A model generated the notes under the pieces. The model saw only the letters and a list, made by a program, of their open reading frames with translations. It made no database searches and was not told the origin of the DNA. Below are positions 36,401 to 47,800 of a DNA stretch of 64,000 nucleotides, one piece after another (within the stretch, counting starts at the first letter, position 1; the number at the start of each line of letters is the position of its first letter). The stretch lies in NCBI RefSeq assembly GCF_963082655.1, contig NC_081556.1:149994001-150058000 (forward strand). The letters are read 5' to 3'. The translations under genes and the position numbers were made by a program. This DNA is from Stomoxys calcitrans (taxonomy: Eukaryota > Arthropoda > Insecta > Diptera > Muscidae).

Positions 36401-38310
36401 CAAAACATTCTTCCAATATTAACTTAAAATGCATATATCTCCCCAAAAATATTTCTCTTAGGTTAGGTTGGGGATCGGCTTGTGTGCTCCAAATACTTAA
36501 AAAAGAACCCTCGAAAAAAATGTAACTCAGGAATTTTTTGCCCCATTTTCACTCCACGTCCCTAAGTTGGTTGAAATCTGGTATTGTTTCCCCATCTATG
36601 TGCCGGAGTTTGTTAGTCGCGAAAGTCGTGCATTGGCATAGGAAATGCTCCGACGTCTCATCATCTTTCCCACGTGCCCTATAAACGCTATCACTTGCCG
36701 GACATATTATTGTGTATACGTGTGCCTGCAGTCCTATGTGTCACGTGATGATAGTGGAAGCTGTACTGATCTTCTTATTTAAGTATTAGTCTCATCTTCT
36801 CTCCTCTTACCGATTATTGCACTGGTACACAATGTATGTAAATTGCAAGTTTTGTCAATGAACATGCCACTAAGTAACAGGGGTAAACTTCAAACATATC
36901 CATGAGTGCAGTCCGATTCAAGATTAAGCTCAAAGATAAGGGGCCTCCTTTTTATAGCCGAGTCCGAACGGCGTGCCGCTGTGCTACACCTCTTTGAAGA
37001 GAAGTTCTACATGGCATAGTAACTCACAAATGTTGCCAGCATTAGGAGGGGAAAACCACCGCTGAAAATTTTTTCTGATGGTCTCGCCAGGATTCGAACC
37101 CAGGCGGACATGCTAACCTCTGCGCTACGGTGGCCTCCAAGTCTTTCGGACTCGGCTATAAAAGTTGTTCCTTACCATTTGCCTTAACTTGAATCGGGCA
37201 GCACTTATTTATATGTTAGCAGTTAGTCCCTACTCCTTAATGGAATGTCCATGGACAAATTTGTTATAAAAGTTGTTCCTCAACATTGGGCTTAACTTGA
37301 ATCGGACAGCACTCATTAATATGCTAGGAGTTTAGCCCTGTTCCTTAATGGAATGTTCATGGGCAAACTTGTTTGTTTGTCCTGTCCGTAGCCGCTTACG
37401 CCACTTTTTGGAGTGTGTTTAATAAACAATTTCTTCCAATATTAACTTAAAATGCCAGTATCTTCTTAAAAATATATTTTCTTATCCTCTCCCCTCCTTT
37501 CTCTTCCCGTCCCTGCCTTGTGTCATTGTATTATATTTTATTGATTTATTTAAATCTTTTCTTTCCAGATTCATTGCGAAAGCAAAATGATAAATGGCCA
37601 AAACACTGTTAGTGTAATAGTGCCAGATAGCTCCTCCTTGGATGTGGGAGAAAGGTAAGAAAATTTGAAAATTTTTGGAATATAAAACCTAATAAATGTT
37701 TCTTAACAGTTATCGTTTTTGTTTGGTCATGGTTCAGGAGCACAATCCCCAGTCTGATCTTACAGTGGGCTGTTCAAATATAACCCAATTGCAGATAAGC
37801 AATCCCGATTCATTGCCCCAAACCAGGCAATTTAAACGACGTCCCTATGCGGATCTTTCGAAATACGATCGTTCCCCGGATTCGGAGCTAACATCTAACA
37901 ATGGAATAAATATAGACTATGGCATAAATCCGCGTAAATTCAATACAATGTCAAGTCAACAACAACAGCATACACAACACACTGCAGAGGGGTTTAATGA
38001 TTCACTGCCAGCCAATCATTCGCCCTATGAATTTTTGAATTCGCTTAGCAAAAGTTTTCTACCAGGTCTGGGCTTGGGTGTATTGGTGACCTCGGTGGTG
38101 GTTCTAATATGGGCCGCTTCACGTTTGCGCCAAAATGTCAATCATCAGAATAATCAGAATAACAATAACAACATAATGCATGGTGATAGACGTTCCAGTT
38201 CACCCACTGCCACCACTTGTTATGCAGCCTCGGAGCATTTGGCTCGCCTAGCGGATAGTGAAAATGGAGGAACGCGTTACCTCAAGTTACAGGCCACCAC
38301 AAGTCTTTAG
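33452..38310 (+). CDS. Leucine-rich-repeat transmembrane protein, 821 aa
   Basis: Coding exons: 33452-33880, 33942-34423, 34580-35300, 35367-35513, 37569-37654, 37710-38310. All introns have GT/AG and the phases agree. The start at 33452 (AAAAAATG) gives a 27-residue signal peptide (MVVAVAVLLVHLLTVVLC core). Residues ~105-143 hold an LRRNT-like Cys set (RCPNIT, ECGCDLPHTLRCNG). About 12 LRRs follow (LERLDLSNNKIKAL, LESLDLSYNGI). An LRRCT spans ~456-507 (NPLSCDC). An FN3-like segment spans ~541-650, and one membrane helix spans ~738-759 (GLGVLVTSVVVLIWAA). The 62-residue cytoplasmic tail is Asn-rich. This fits a cell-surface adhesion or recognition receptor. The closest remembered candidate is Drosophila Lrt, the tendon LRR protein, but I could not verify this and it stays a suggestion. 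Intron 4 (2.06 kb) carries SINE and LINE debris; the others are 55-156 bp. Confidence 0.9.
35640..36460. repeat. Intronic repeat with a ~115-bp direct duplication
   Basis: Within intron 4 of the LRR gene. AAAGTCACACT, then CTTCTTTTCGTCG-like, then CCTACCTACTTCCCAGTGTT and ATATTCGCTT recur at about 35726-35840 and 35841-35975. Parts resemble the RNase H downstream region of LINE E (compare ATGTGTTACGTGATAATGGC with 36720-36770). Confidence 0.5.
36461..36830 (-). mobile_element. LINE E-family 3' fragment
   Basis: Matches the 3' part of LINE E: TTAGGTTAGGTTGGGGATCG at the end, then CCTAAGTTGGTTGAAATCTG, GTGCCGGAGTTTGTTAGTCG and GGAAATGCTCCGACGTCTCA. It sits antisense inside intron 4 of the LRR gene and carries no long open frame. 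Confidence 0.7.
36853..37138 (-). mobile_element. SINE S1 in intron 4 of the LRR gene
   Basis: A reversed copy with tail, body, box B (GGATTCGAACCCAGG) and box A (TAACCTCTGCGCTACGGTGG), ending GGCCTCC at 37138. About 18 bp between the two boxes are missing (no GTTCAGCGTCATAGG block), which spaces the boxes abnormally. Confidence 0.8.
37139..37385 (+). repeat. Two tandem SINE S1 3'-tail fragments
   Basis: CGGACTCGGCTATAAAAGTT to GGAATGTCCATGGACAAA (37147-37258) is followed at once by a second copy, ATAAAAGTTGTTCCTCAACA to GGAATGTTCATGGGCAAACT (37265-37375). Neither has a tRNA head. Confidence 0.7.
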
Positions 38311-38905
38311 GTTTCTAATGGCTAAGGAAAAAACGATATCGAACCATGGTTTGGTTTGAAAAACACCACCCAGAGCCTATGGTTTGTGGGCGTGGTGTTA
38401 CTCTTACATGTGATAGTACTTTACCAAGTACCCCCCAAAATACCATTTAATACTAAATAAAAAAAAAATTAATTTATAAAATATGACATTTTATACTACC
38501 CTATGTACTACTAAAAATATTTATAATTGTTAATTTAACCAACTAAGAACACCTAACCTTAGGTCTTAAGCCAAATAATTGTTTTAGGTTTTTTTTTTCT
38601 AGATTTCAAATAAGTTCCCAATAATGATAAAGTTTTATTTTTTAAGTAAACCCTTTTTTTAGAGACTCTTTTCCCTTCTTCTTCTTTTGTTTTGGAAATT
38701 GGCTGCAACTGCAACTTCTTTTGCAGCCAATAGGTCGTGTGCCATATTATAGGAAACTTTTGTACTTAATTTAAAGACTTTCTTTCCTACATTCTAAATA
38801 GTCTTTACTTATTGTAAATTTTGTATACTAAAGCAAAGAAACCAAGAGCAAATAACCAATTAACACTTAAAGACTCACTTACTTGAAATTGTTTCAAATA
38901 AAATA
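38311..38905 (+). terminator. 3' UTR and poly(A) signals of the LRR gene
   Basis: Follows the TAG at 38308-38310. AATAAA hexamers occur at 38456-38461 and 38897-38902, either of which could direct 3' end formation. The stretch is AT-rich and has no coding content. Confidence 0.5.
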
Positions 38906-39286
38906 TCACAATTGATGAGTATGCTGAGAATGTTTACTTTTCAAAAACATCGAGGGAGGAATACAAAAGCAAGGGAGGAGTATAGTGCAAGATTGGCAAA
39001 GTTCGTGATCATTTCCAAAAATTCACAATTTTGGTGGGAATCAAAAGAAATGTTCAACTTTTCTTTCCGAAAACTTTAAAAATCCATATTTCCAATATTA
39101 AAGATCGCAGCGCAAAAATTTACTCACATCGTGATCATGTCCGCATGATGAACACCATGACACAATTACCAGGTAGAGTCAATCCCATGGCAGCCGGTTG
39201 TACGTACCGGATTGATCCGATGAAGGTCTTCATCGGTAAGGGCTGCCGCCTCAGGGTACAAGACACTGCTACGACGACTGCGACCA
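38906..39286. other. Intergenic spacer after the LRR gene
   Basis: No gene is recognised. An 86-codon frame at 39031-39291 has no domain, and its opposite strand is also open. Confidence 0.4.
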
Positions 39287-39520
39287 GGTAGAGTACCGTA
39301 AACAGCTGAGTACGGTTTTTTCTTGCGACGTCTCTGTCAACGAGGTTTGGTTGCGTGTGTGTTTTATAGTTAAAAACCATTACACACACAAACAAAGAAA
39401 AATGGCGCGAACTAGTTACGTACACAAAATCAAAGTTGCACTAATCACTGATTTTGACAGATAGTGCACTCAATATTTTGATGTTGGGCAACTTCCACTT
39501 CCTGTAAATGAATATAGCTT
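39287..39520. repeat. Dispersed repeat R6, copy 2
   Basis: Matches 16470-16695 over about 225 bp: ACCGTAAACAGCTGAGTACG, GGTTGCGTGTGTGTTTTATA, GGCGCGAACTAG and ACTAATCACTGATTTTGACA in order. Confidence 0.7.
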
Positions 39521-39594
39521 GATGAACACGGCGTCACTTCGAAGTTAAAATCGCCTTTGGTAGACCGCCAGTATTGATAGCATAGCGGCTTTGA

Positions 39595-41258
39595 CGCGAA
39601 CTTCACGTTCAGTCACCGTTCGATGACGATGATGACTGGAAACAGCAGCCTAGTCCTGCGTATGCATAAACATCGATGGGGCTCTTAACAATGTGCGGAC
39701 CGATACACTGATCCAATCCTTAGACCAGTACCAAGTGGACCCGATTCTTAGAGACTGGATAAACCATATGCTAAGGAACAGGGTGGATAAATTGTGTATC
39801 CCATGACATAAATATAAAGGGTAAAGTGGCACAGGACACACCACAGGGGGGCATTTTATCGCCACTCCTATAGGTGACCACCATAAAAGACCTATTACGG
39901 ATGCTGACTGAGGAGGGATTTGATTCCGGCTGCTACGCAGACCCGGTCCTTAGAGACTGGATAAACCATATGCTAAGGAACAGGGTGGATAAATTGTGTG
40001 TCCCATGGCATAAATATAAAGGGAGAAAGTGGCACAGGGCACACCACAGGGGGGCATTTTATCGCCACTCCTATAGGTGACCACCATAAATGACCTATTA
40101 CGGATGCTGACTGAGGAGGGATTTGAACCCGGCTGCTACGCAGACCCGGTCCTTAGAGACTGGATAAACCATATGCTAAGGAACAGGGTGGATAAATTGT
40201 GTATCCCATGGCATAAATATAAGGGTGATAGTGGCACAGGGCACACCACAGGGGGGCATTTTATCGCCACTCCTATAGGTGACCACCATAAATGACCTAT
40301 TACGGATGCTGACTGAGGAGGGATTTGAACCCGGCTGCTACGCAGACCCGGTCCTTAGAGACTGGATAAACCATATGCTAAGGAACAGGGTGGATAAATT
40401 GTGTATCCCATGGCATAAATATAAGGGAGATAGTGGCACAGGGGACCACTCCTATAGGTGAACACCATAAATGACCTATTACGGATGCTGACTGAGGATG
40501 GATTTGAACCCGGCTGCTACGCAAACGATGTTATAATACTTCTAAGGGGTAAGAATCCGAACGAACTTTGCAGAAGGGCCGATAAGGTCTTGCATTTGGC
40601 ATATGACTGGGCTAGACCCAGAGGTCTCAATGTTAACCCAGAGAAGACTGAAATATGCCTGTTCACGAGGAAGTTGGGCCAATTTAACGAAGTTGGGCCA
40701 ATTTAACGCACCACGTTTCCTCAATAAGACGATTCCGATAACTGACAAGTTCAAATACTTAGGTGTGATCTTGGACAGGAAACTGAATTGGAAGTGTCAC
40801 ATTCCGAAGCGTACTGAGAAGGCTCACATATGTTAGGCACTATGAAGACAGGCCGTAGGCTCGAAATCGGGCCTGAATCCGAGCAAAGTCCACTGGCTCT
40901 ACAGGAGCGTGATTAGACCAATATTTACTTACGCCTCAGTAGTTTGATGGACTGCTATGGAGAAAAATGCAACATAAGGACCATACAACATACCAATACT
41001 TACTTACGCCTCAGTAGTTTGATGGACTGCTATGGAGAAAAAGTGCAACATAAGGACCATACAAACAGGTTTAGAGAACATGTTGTCTTGGCATAGGCGG
41101 AGCAATGAGGACCACGCCCAAAAGGGGACTGGAGACTATTCTAGATATCTGACCCATTGACATATGTACAGATTAAATGTGAGGCATTCACTGGGGCTAT
41201 GAGACTTAAGGCGATGGGAGAATGGATTGAGGATGGGAGCAGCTCATACCATCGCGGT
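39595..41258 (+). mobile_element. LINE G (family of LINE E) with amplified RT core
   Basis: On the plus strand the RT reads IDGALNNVRTDTLIQSLDQY (~39673-39733), then the block PILRDWINHMLRNR, then a GTPQGGILSP box, then GCYA..., then DVIILLRGKNPNELCRRADK (40528-40590), KYLGVILDRKLNWKCHIPKR (40754-40813) and on to 41258 (GATGGGAGAATGGATTGAGG), which matches LINE E. A small duplication (TTACGCCTCAGTAGTTTGAT) recurs at 40929 and 41006. It is cut at 41262 by an S1 SINE head. Confidence 0.8.
39747..40527 (+). repeat. Four head-to-tail copies of one RT segment, about 202-bp unit
   Basis: Each unit starts CTTAGAGACTGGATAAACCA, at 39747, 39949, 40152 and 40353. Each runs through GGCACACCACAGGGGGGCAT (the GTPQGG box) to GGCTGCTACGCAGAC (the GCYAD of YADD). 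After the last YA the normal RT continues. The fourth unit lacks about 22 bp in the GTPQGG part. All copies are almost identical. Confidence 0.85.
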
Positions 41259-41261
41259 ATA

Positions 41262-41348
41262 CTCGAGGCGATGGTCTTGCCAGTATTCGAACCCAGGCGT
41301 TCAGCGTCATAGGCGGATATAGTAACCTCTGCACTGCAGTGGCCTCCC
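41262..41348 (-). mobile_element. SINE S1 head fragment
   Basis: Only the tRNA-like head remains, reversed: box B (GTATTCGAACCCAGG), GTTCAGCGTCATAGGCGG, box A (TAACCTCTGCACTGCAGTGG), ending GGCCTCC. It lies exactly between LINE G and LINE H. Confidence 0.75.
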
Positions 41349-42745
41349 TATAGTTTCTGCAAAAGTCGTTGCTGGCATACTTCAGTCTGCCAGCATGTTT
41401 TCCGATTAGACAGTGACCTGTCATCACGGACACAATGACTGAGACGTCTGTTCTAGCCAATGGCAGCAAAGCAGTAGACCTTTTCAAGTCTAGATTAGGC
41501 CACATAGTTTTGGAATGCTCACACCCCCCCTTTTTGTGACCATCTATCATTCGTTGTCCTTTGGGCCTGGTCCTGAAAACTTAGCTTACATGTCGCTTGA
41601 GGCATAGCCACAGATTCCTGTATACCTGGAATGTGTAGGGTAGTTTCTAGTCTCGCAAGCTCGTCTAATTTAGAATTCCACGGGATATCTCTGTGGCCCG
41701 GCACCCAGAGCAGATGAATTTTGAACTGTTCAGCCATCCCGTTGAGAGATCTGCGACAGTCGAGGGCGGTTTTTGTGTTCAGAAATACTTTCTCCAGGGA
41801 TTTAATGGCTGCCTGGCTGTCTGAGAAGATATTTATGCCAATCGTCGTAATGACATTATATTGGGTTGCCCAAAAAGTAATTGCGGATTTTTCATATAGT
41901 TGGCGTTGACAAATTTTTTCACAGCTTGTGACTCTGTAATTGCATTCTTTCTTCTGTCAGTTATCAGCTGTTACTTTTTGCTTGCTTTAGAAAAAAAGTG
42001 TAAAAAAAGTATATTTGATTAAAGTTCATTCTAAGTTTTATTAAAAATGCATTTACTTTCTTTTAAAAAATCCGCAATTAGTTTTTGGGCAAACCAATAT
42101 CTTAACCATTACACCACTTCCTTAATTGGAAGGATCTCTGCTTGATACACACTGCAGTGGTCGGGTAACCTTTTCGATATGACCAGTTCTATATGTTTAG
42201 AGTACACCCCAAAGGTCACCTAGCCGTTTAGTTTGGAACCATTCGTATAGAAGACTATGTAACTTCTGTTACCAGAGATATCGTAGTTCCCATCGGTTCT
42301 ACCAGGAATAGTGGTACAGTAATTTTTATCAAAAAGCTGCTCAGATAGGGTATAATCCACACTTCCTGGAACATGGAACGGATATTGTATCATGAATAAC
42401 ACAGTGTCCGTAGCCGCCACATGACCATGAGAAATCTACCTTAATCTCACGGTAGTGGTCGCTGCAATTTGTGTAGCCACAATGTCCTGAGGCATTAGAT
42501 GTAGCACTAAATTCAGTGCATCCTCAGAGCGGCTATGATGCACAAACAAGCCATCCTTTGGATCCGGTTAAGTATTAACCAGTGGGTGGACTTTTGCAGC
42601 GCCGTCCACCAGGCCACAACACCATATAGCATTGTAGATCTAACAACTGCAGTATATACCCAATGCATGACGCACAGTCTAAACTCCCTAATTTAGCCAA
42701 TGGCTCTCTTGCAGGTGTATAGGGCACCAGTACCTTATTGTAAAG
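41349..42745 (-). mobile_element. LINE H (copy of LINE B), split by a MITE
   Basis: Minus strand: post-RT sequence (~42560-42745), RNase H first box FYTNGSKLNG (42220-42250), then after the MITE WVPGHRDIPWNSKLDELARL (41640-41720) and CEHSKTMWPNLDLKRSTALL down to CASNDFCR-like sequence at 41349. The RNase H Asp is Asn here, while LINE B has Tyr at the same place. It lacks the 3' end, ending at the SINE head. Confidence 0.8.
41861..42097. mobile_element. Mariner-type MITE, copy 2, nested in LINE H
   Basis: TTGGGTTGCCCAAAAAGTAA to the imperfect reverse end TTTTTGGGCAAACCAA. It is flanked by TA (TTATA left, TAT right). LINE B reads through the equivalent point, at about 14270, with other AT-rich DNA. 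Confidence 0.85.
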
Positions 42746-43570
42746 GCATCATTTTATCATCCTTCTCATGAGATATGCTGGTACATAATTCTCTCTCAGT
42801 GCCCGAAGGACCTTAGTATTCCTTTTTATACCCTCCACCATAAGATGGGGGTATACTAATTTCGTTATTCTGTTTGTAACATCTCGAAATATGCGTCTGA
42901 GACCCCGATTGGGCTGTAATTTTGCTCGAGGTGTTTTGTTGTGATTTCCAACAATTTTGCCAAATATGGTTTAAATTAGTCCATAATCTGATATATCTGT
43001 CATATAAACCGCTCTTGAATCTTGACTTCTTTAGCCACTAGTGGGCGCAATTCGTATCCGATTTGACTGAAATTTTGCAAGAGGCGTTTTGTTATAATTT
43101 TTAACAACTGTGCCAAGAATGGATGAAATCGGTTCATAACCTGATATAACTGTCATATAAACTGATCTGGGGTCTTGACTTCTTGAGCCTTTAGAGGGCG
43201 CAAATCCTATCCGATTTCGCTAAAATTTTGCATGACGTGTTTCGTTATGACTTTCAACAACTGCAACTGCAACTTTGCCAAATATGGTTTAAATCAGTCC
43301 ATAACCTGATATAGCTGCCATATAAACCGATCTTGAATCTAGACTTCTGTAGCCACTAGGGGGCGCAATTCTTATCCGATTTGGCTGAAATTTTGCCAGA
43401 GGGGTTTTGTTATAATTTTCAACAGCTGTGCCAAGTATGGGTGAAATCGGGGTATAACCTAATATAGCTGCCATATAAACCGATCTGGGATCTAGACTCG
43501 ACAAATGCGACTCATGGTAGAGGGTATATAAGATTCGGCCCGGCCGAACTTAGCACGCTCTTACTTGTTT
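42746..43570 (+). repeat. Dispersed repeat family 1 copy
   Basis: Opens TATACCCTCCACCATAAGA...GGGGGTATAC (42827-42856) and closes with ATTCGGCCCGGCCGAACTTA (43533-43552) and TTTTACTTGTTTTT. It carries the ~160-bp internal unit. Confidence 0.75.
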
Positions 43571-44560
43571 TTAATTAAATTTTTATACCCACCACCGAAG
43601 GATGGGGTATATTCATTTTGTCATTCCGTTTGCAACACATCGAAATATCCATTTCCGACCCTATAAAGTATATATATTCTTGATCAGCGTAAAAATCTAA
43701 GACGATCTAGACATGTCCTTCCGTCTGTCCGTCTGTCTGTTGAAATCACGCTACAGTCTTTAAAAATAGAGATATTGAGCTGAAATTTTGCACAGATTCT
43801 TTTTTGTCCATAAGCAGGTTAAGTTCGAAGATGGGCTATATCGGACTAAATCTTGATATAGCCTCCATATAGACCGATCCGCCGATTTAGGGTCTTATGC
43901 CAATAAAAGCCACATTTATTATCCGATTTTGCTGAAATTTGGGACAGTGAGTTGTGTCAGGCCCTCCAACATCCTTCGTCAATTTGGCCCAGATCGGTTC
44001 AGATTTGGATATAGCTGCCATATAGACCGATCCTCCGATTTGGGGTCTTAGGCCCACAAAAGCCACATTTAATATCCGATTTCGCTGAAATTCGGGACTG
44101 TGAATTGTGTTAGGCCCATCGACATCCTCCGTCAATTTGGCTCAGATCGGACCAGATTTGGATATAGCTGCCATATAGACCGATCCTCCGATTTATGGTG
44201 TTAGGCCCATAAAACCCACATTTATTATCCGATTTTGCTAAAATTTGGGACGATGAGTTGTGTTAGCCCCTTCGACTTTTTTTCAATTTGGTTCAGATCG
44301 GTTCAGATTTGGATATAGCTGTCATATAGACCGATTTCTTGATTTATGGTTTTGGGCCCATAAAATGCTCATTTGTTGTCCGATGTCGCCGAAATTTGGG
44401 ACAATAAGTTAGGTTAAGGGTCTTGACATACTTCTGCAATATCGCACAGATCGGTCCAGATTTGGATGTAGCTGCCATATAGACCGATATCTCGATTTAA
44501 AGTCTTGGCCCCATAAAAGGCGCATTTACTGTCCGATTTCGCCGAAATCCTTTCCTTCAC
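43571..44560 (+). repeat. Dispersed repeat family 1b copy
   Basis: Opens TATACCCACCACCGAAGGAT then GGGGTATATTCATTTTGTCA. The ~150-bp internal unit is marked by ATATAGCTGCCATATAGACC, GATCC(T/G)CCGATTT and AAGCCACATTTATTATCCGA, repeated six times. Frames at 43887-44135 are period artefacts. Confidence 0.75.
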
Positions 44561-44746
44561 TCGTTCGTTCGTTCTCTTTTGTGACTTGATGTTGAATACG
44601 AATTTATAAAATGTTCACTCATTTTAACTTTAATGTGGTCATTCGTATTGAATCACAGTTTCATTTTTATACTTTTTTTGTTTTCTTTCTAAAAGATTTT
44701 CTCAAATCAAAAATATTTTGATTGCAAATCGTTGTGTATTTTGGGC
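44561..44746 (-). terminator. 3' UTR region of the PPxY membrane-protein gene
   Basis: AT-rich sequence beyond the TAA. A variant poly(A) signal ATTAAA is present on the minus strand at about 44629-44634. No canonical AATAAA was seen before the repeat begins. Confidence 0.35.
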
Positions 44747-44835
44747 TTAAATATGGGCTTCACTACTTTTGCAATGAACCTTGGGGTAAACACTCGGTTG
44801 GCGCATGACCTCATCATAGGAGGGTGGTGGGGCTG
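44747..44835 (-). CDS. PPxY gene exon 3 (C-terminus)
   Basis: 89 nt after the acceptor TTTTATAG. It encodes APPPSYDEVMRQPSVYPKVH and a short end, then TAA. The PY motif is PPSY. Confidence 0.75.
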
Positions 44836-47800
44836 CTATAAAACGTCAATCATACACACACACACACACGCACGCACACCGACAAAGGTTTATATGAAAA
44901 AAAAGTAGTAAAGGCAAGAAAAATGGTTTAAGAAATCATTAGAATTTGTTTTGGCTACCCTGGGGGGGGAGTAGTTGTTTTCCCCTCCCCCATAAAGATG
45001 GCAGACTTACCATTAATAACATAATCCTCGTCATGAGTGTAGGCAGGATTGACTATTGCATCCGTGGGATATGTCGTGCTGATGGTTCGCTCATCCACCG
45101 CTGACAATGGCATACGTTGAGAATGTCTTCTAAGACTATTGCTGCGCTGATGATAGGATTCCATGAGTTGATCCTCCTGTTCCAATTCATCGCGTGGCAA
45201 TTGTATAACATGTATTGTGGGACGTTGTTGATCTAGAATTTAAATAGGAGTGAGTGAATTATAAAGGAATGCAAAACAAGGGAATGTGGAGAACATGAAG
45301 ACCGATAGGGTATATGTTATGTGGGCACTCAAACAGATGGCACTTTGGTATAATTTTATGATTTGCGTCCATCTTCTATTTATAAACAAGTAAAAAGGCG
45401 TTAAGTTCGGCCGGGCCGAACTTTGACTACCCACCACCTCGGGTACACATGTAAACCAACTTTCGTCATAATCTAGTGAAAAAGGCATTATTTTTGACCC
45501 CATAGTAGCTTTATCGAAATATGGTCCGATATGTATCAAATTCGACACGGATATTGAGAGGTCTAGTATGTACAAGTCATTGTTAAATTTTGTTGAACAA
45601 AATATTGGTCTTTGGCTACCAACATAACCAAAAATATAGACCGATCAGAACCATATACGACACGGATGTCGGCCAAGACTTTAAATCGAGAGATCGGTCT
45701 AAACCGAGCTGGGCCAAATTGAAGAGGGCTGTCAAAGGGTCTAATACAACTCACTGTCCCAAGTTTCAGCGAAATCAGACAATAAATGCGACTTTTATGG
45801 GTCCAAATCACTGTCCCAAATTTCAGTGAAATCGGAAAATAAATGCGCCTTTTATGGGCCCAAAACATTATATCGAGAGATCGGTCTATATGGCAGCTAT
45901 ATCCAAATCCGGACCGATCTGAGAAAAATTGATGAAGAATGTCGAAGGGCCTAACGCAACTCTCTGTCCCAAATTTTGCCGAAATCGGACAATAAATGCG
46001 CCTTTTATGGGTCCAAAACATTACATCGAGGGATCGGTCTATATGGCAGCTATATCAAAATCTAAACCGATCTGGGCCAAATTGAAGAGGGCTGTCGAAA
46101 GGCGTAACACAACTCACTGTCCCAAGTTTCGGCGAAATCCGACAATAAATGCGACTTTTGTTGGTCCAAAATCTTAAATCGAGAGATCGGTTTATATAGC
46201 AGCTATAACCAAATCTTGACCGATCTGGGCCAAATTTCGGCGAAATCGGACAATAAATGCGCCTTTTATGGATCCAAAACCTTAAATCGAGAGATCGGTC
46301 TATATAGCAGCTATATCCAAATCTTGAGCGATCTGAGCCAAATTGAAGAAGAATGTCGAGTGACTTAACACAACTCACTTTCCCCATTTCAGCAAAATCA
46401 GATAATAAATGCGGCTTTTACGGGCCCAAAACCATAAATCGGCGAATCGGTTTATATGGCAGCTATATCCAAATCTGAACCGAAATCGGGCCAAATTAAG
46501 AATTGATGTCGACTGGCCTAACACAACTCACTGTCCCAAATTTCATCAAAATCGGATAATAAATGTGGCTTTTAGACCCAAAATCGGCGGATCTATCTAT
46601 GGTTGCCCAAAAAGTAATTGCGGATTTTTCATATAGTCGGCGTTGACAAATTTTTTCACAGCTTGTAACTCTGTAATTGCATTCTTTCTTCGGTCAGTTA
46701 TCAGCTGTTACTTTTAGCTTGCTTTAGAAAAAAAGTGTAAAAAAAGTATATTTGATTAAAGTTCATTCTAAGTTTTATTAAAAATGCATTTACTTTCTTT
46801 TAAAAAATCCGCAATTACTTTTTGGGCAACCCAATATATGGGAGCTATATCAAGATATGGTCCGATATAGCCCATCTTCGAACTTAACCTGCTTATGAGC
46901 AAAAAAAGATTCTTTGCAAAGTTTCAGCTCAATATCTCTAGTTTTATGGGAGCTATATCAGGCTATAGACAGATTTGGGCTGCACTCGGCACAGTTGTTT
47001 GAAAGTCATAACAAAACACCGCATGCGAAATTTCAGCCAAATCGGACAAAAATTGCGGCTTATAAGGGCTCAAGTAGTCAAATCGGGAGATCGGTTTATA
47101 TGAAAGCTATATCATATTAAAGACCGATTTGAATCGTACTTGGCACAGCTGTTGGAAGTCATAGCTGCCATATAAACCGATCTTGGGTCTTGACTTCTTG
47201 AGCCTCTAAAGTGCACAATTCTTATCCGATTGGAATGGAATTTTGCGCGATGTGTTTTGTTATGATATCCAACAACTGTGCCAAATATGGTTCAAATCGG
47301 TCTATAACCTGATATAGCTGCCATATAAACCGATCTTGGGCCTTGACTTCTTGAGCCTATAAAGTGCGCAATTCTCATCCGATTGGAATGAAATTTCGCA
47401 CGACGTGTTTTGCTATGATATCCAACAAGTGAGCCAAGAATGGTTCAAATCGTTCTATAACCTGATATAGCTGCCATATAAACCGATCTTGGGTCTTGAC
47501 TTCTTGAGCCTCTAAAGTGCGCAATTCTTATCCGATTGGAATGAAATTTCGCACGACGTGTTTTGCTATGATATCCAACAAGTGAGCCAAGAATGGTTCA
47601 AATCGTTCTATAACCTGATATAGCTGCCATATAAACCGATCTTGGGTCTTGACTTCTTGAGCCTCTAGAGTGCGCAGTTCTTATCCGATTGGAATGAAAT
47701 TTTGCGCGACGTGTTCTGTTATGATATCCAACAACTGTGCCAAATATGATTCAAATCGGTCCATAACCTGATATAGCTGCCATATAAACCGATCTTGGGC

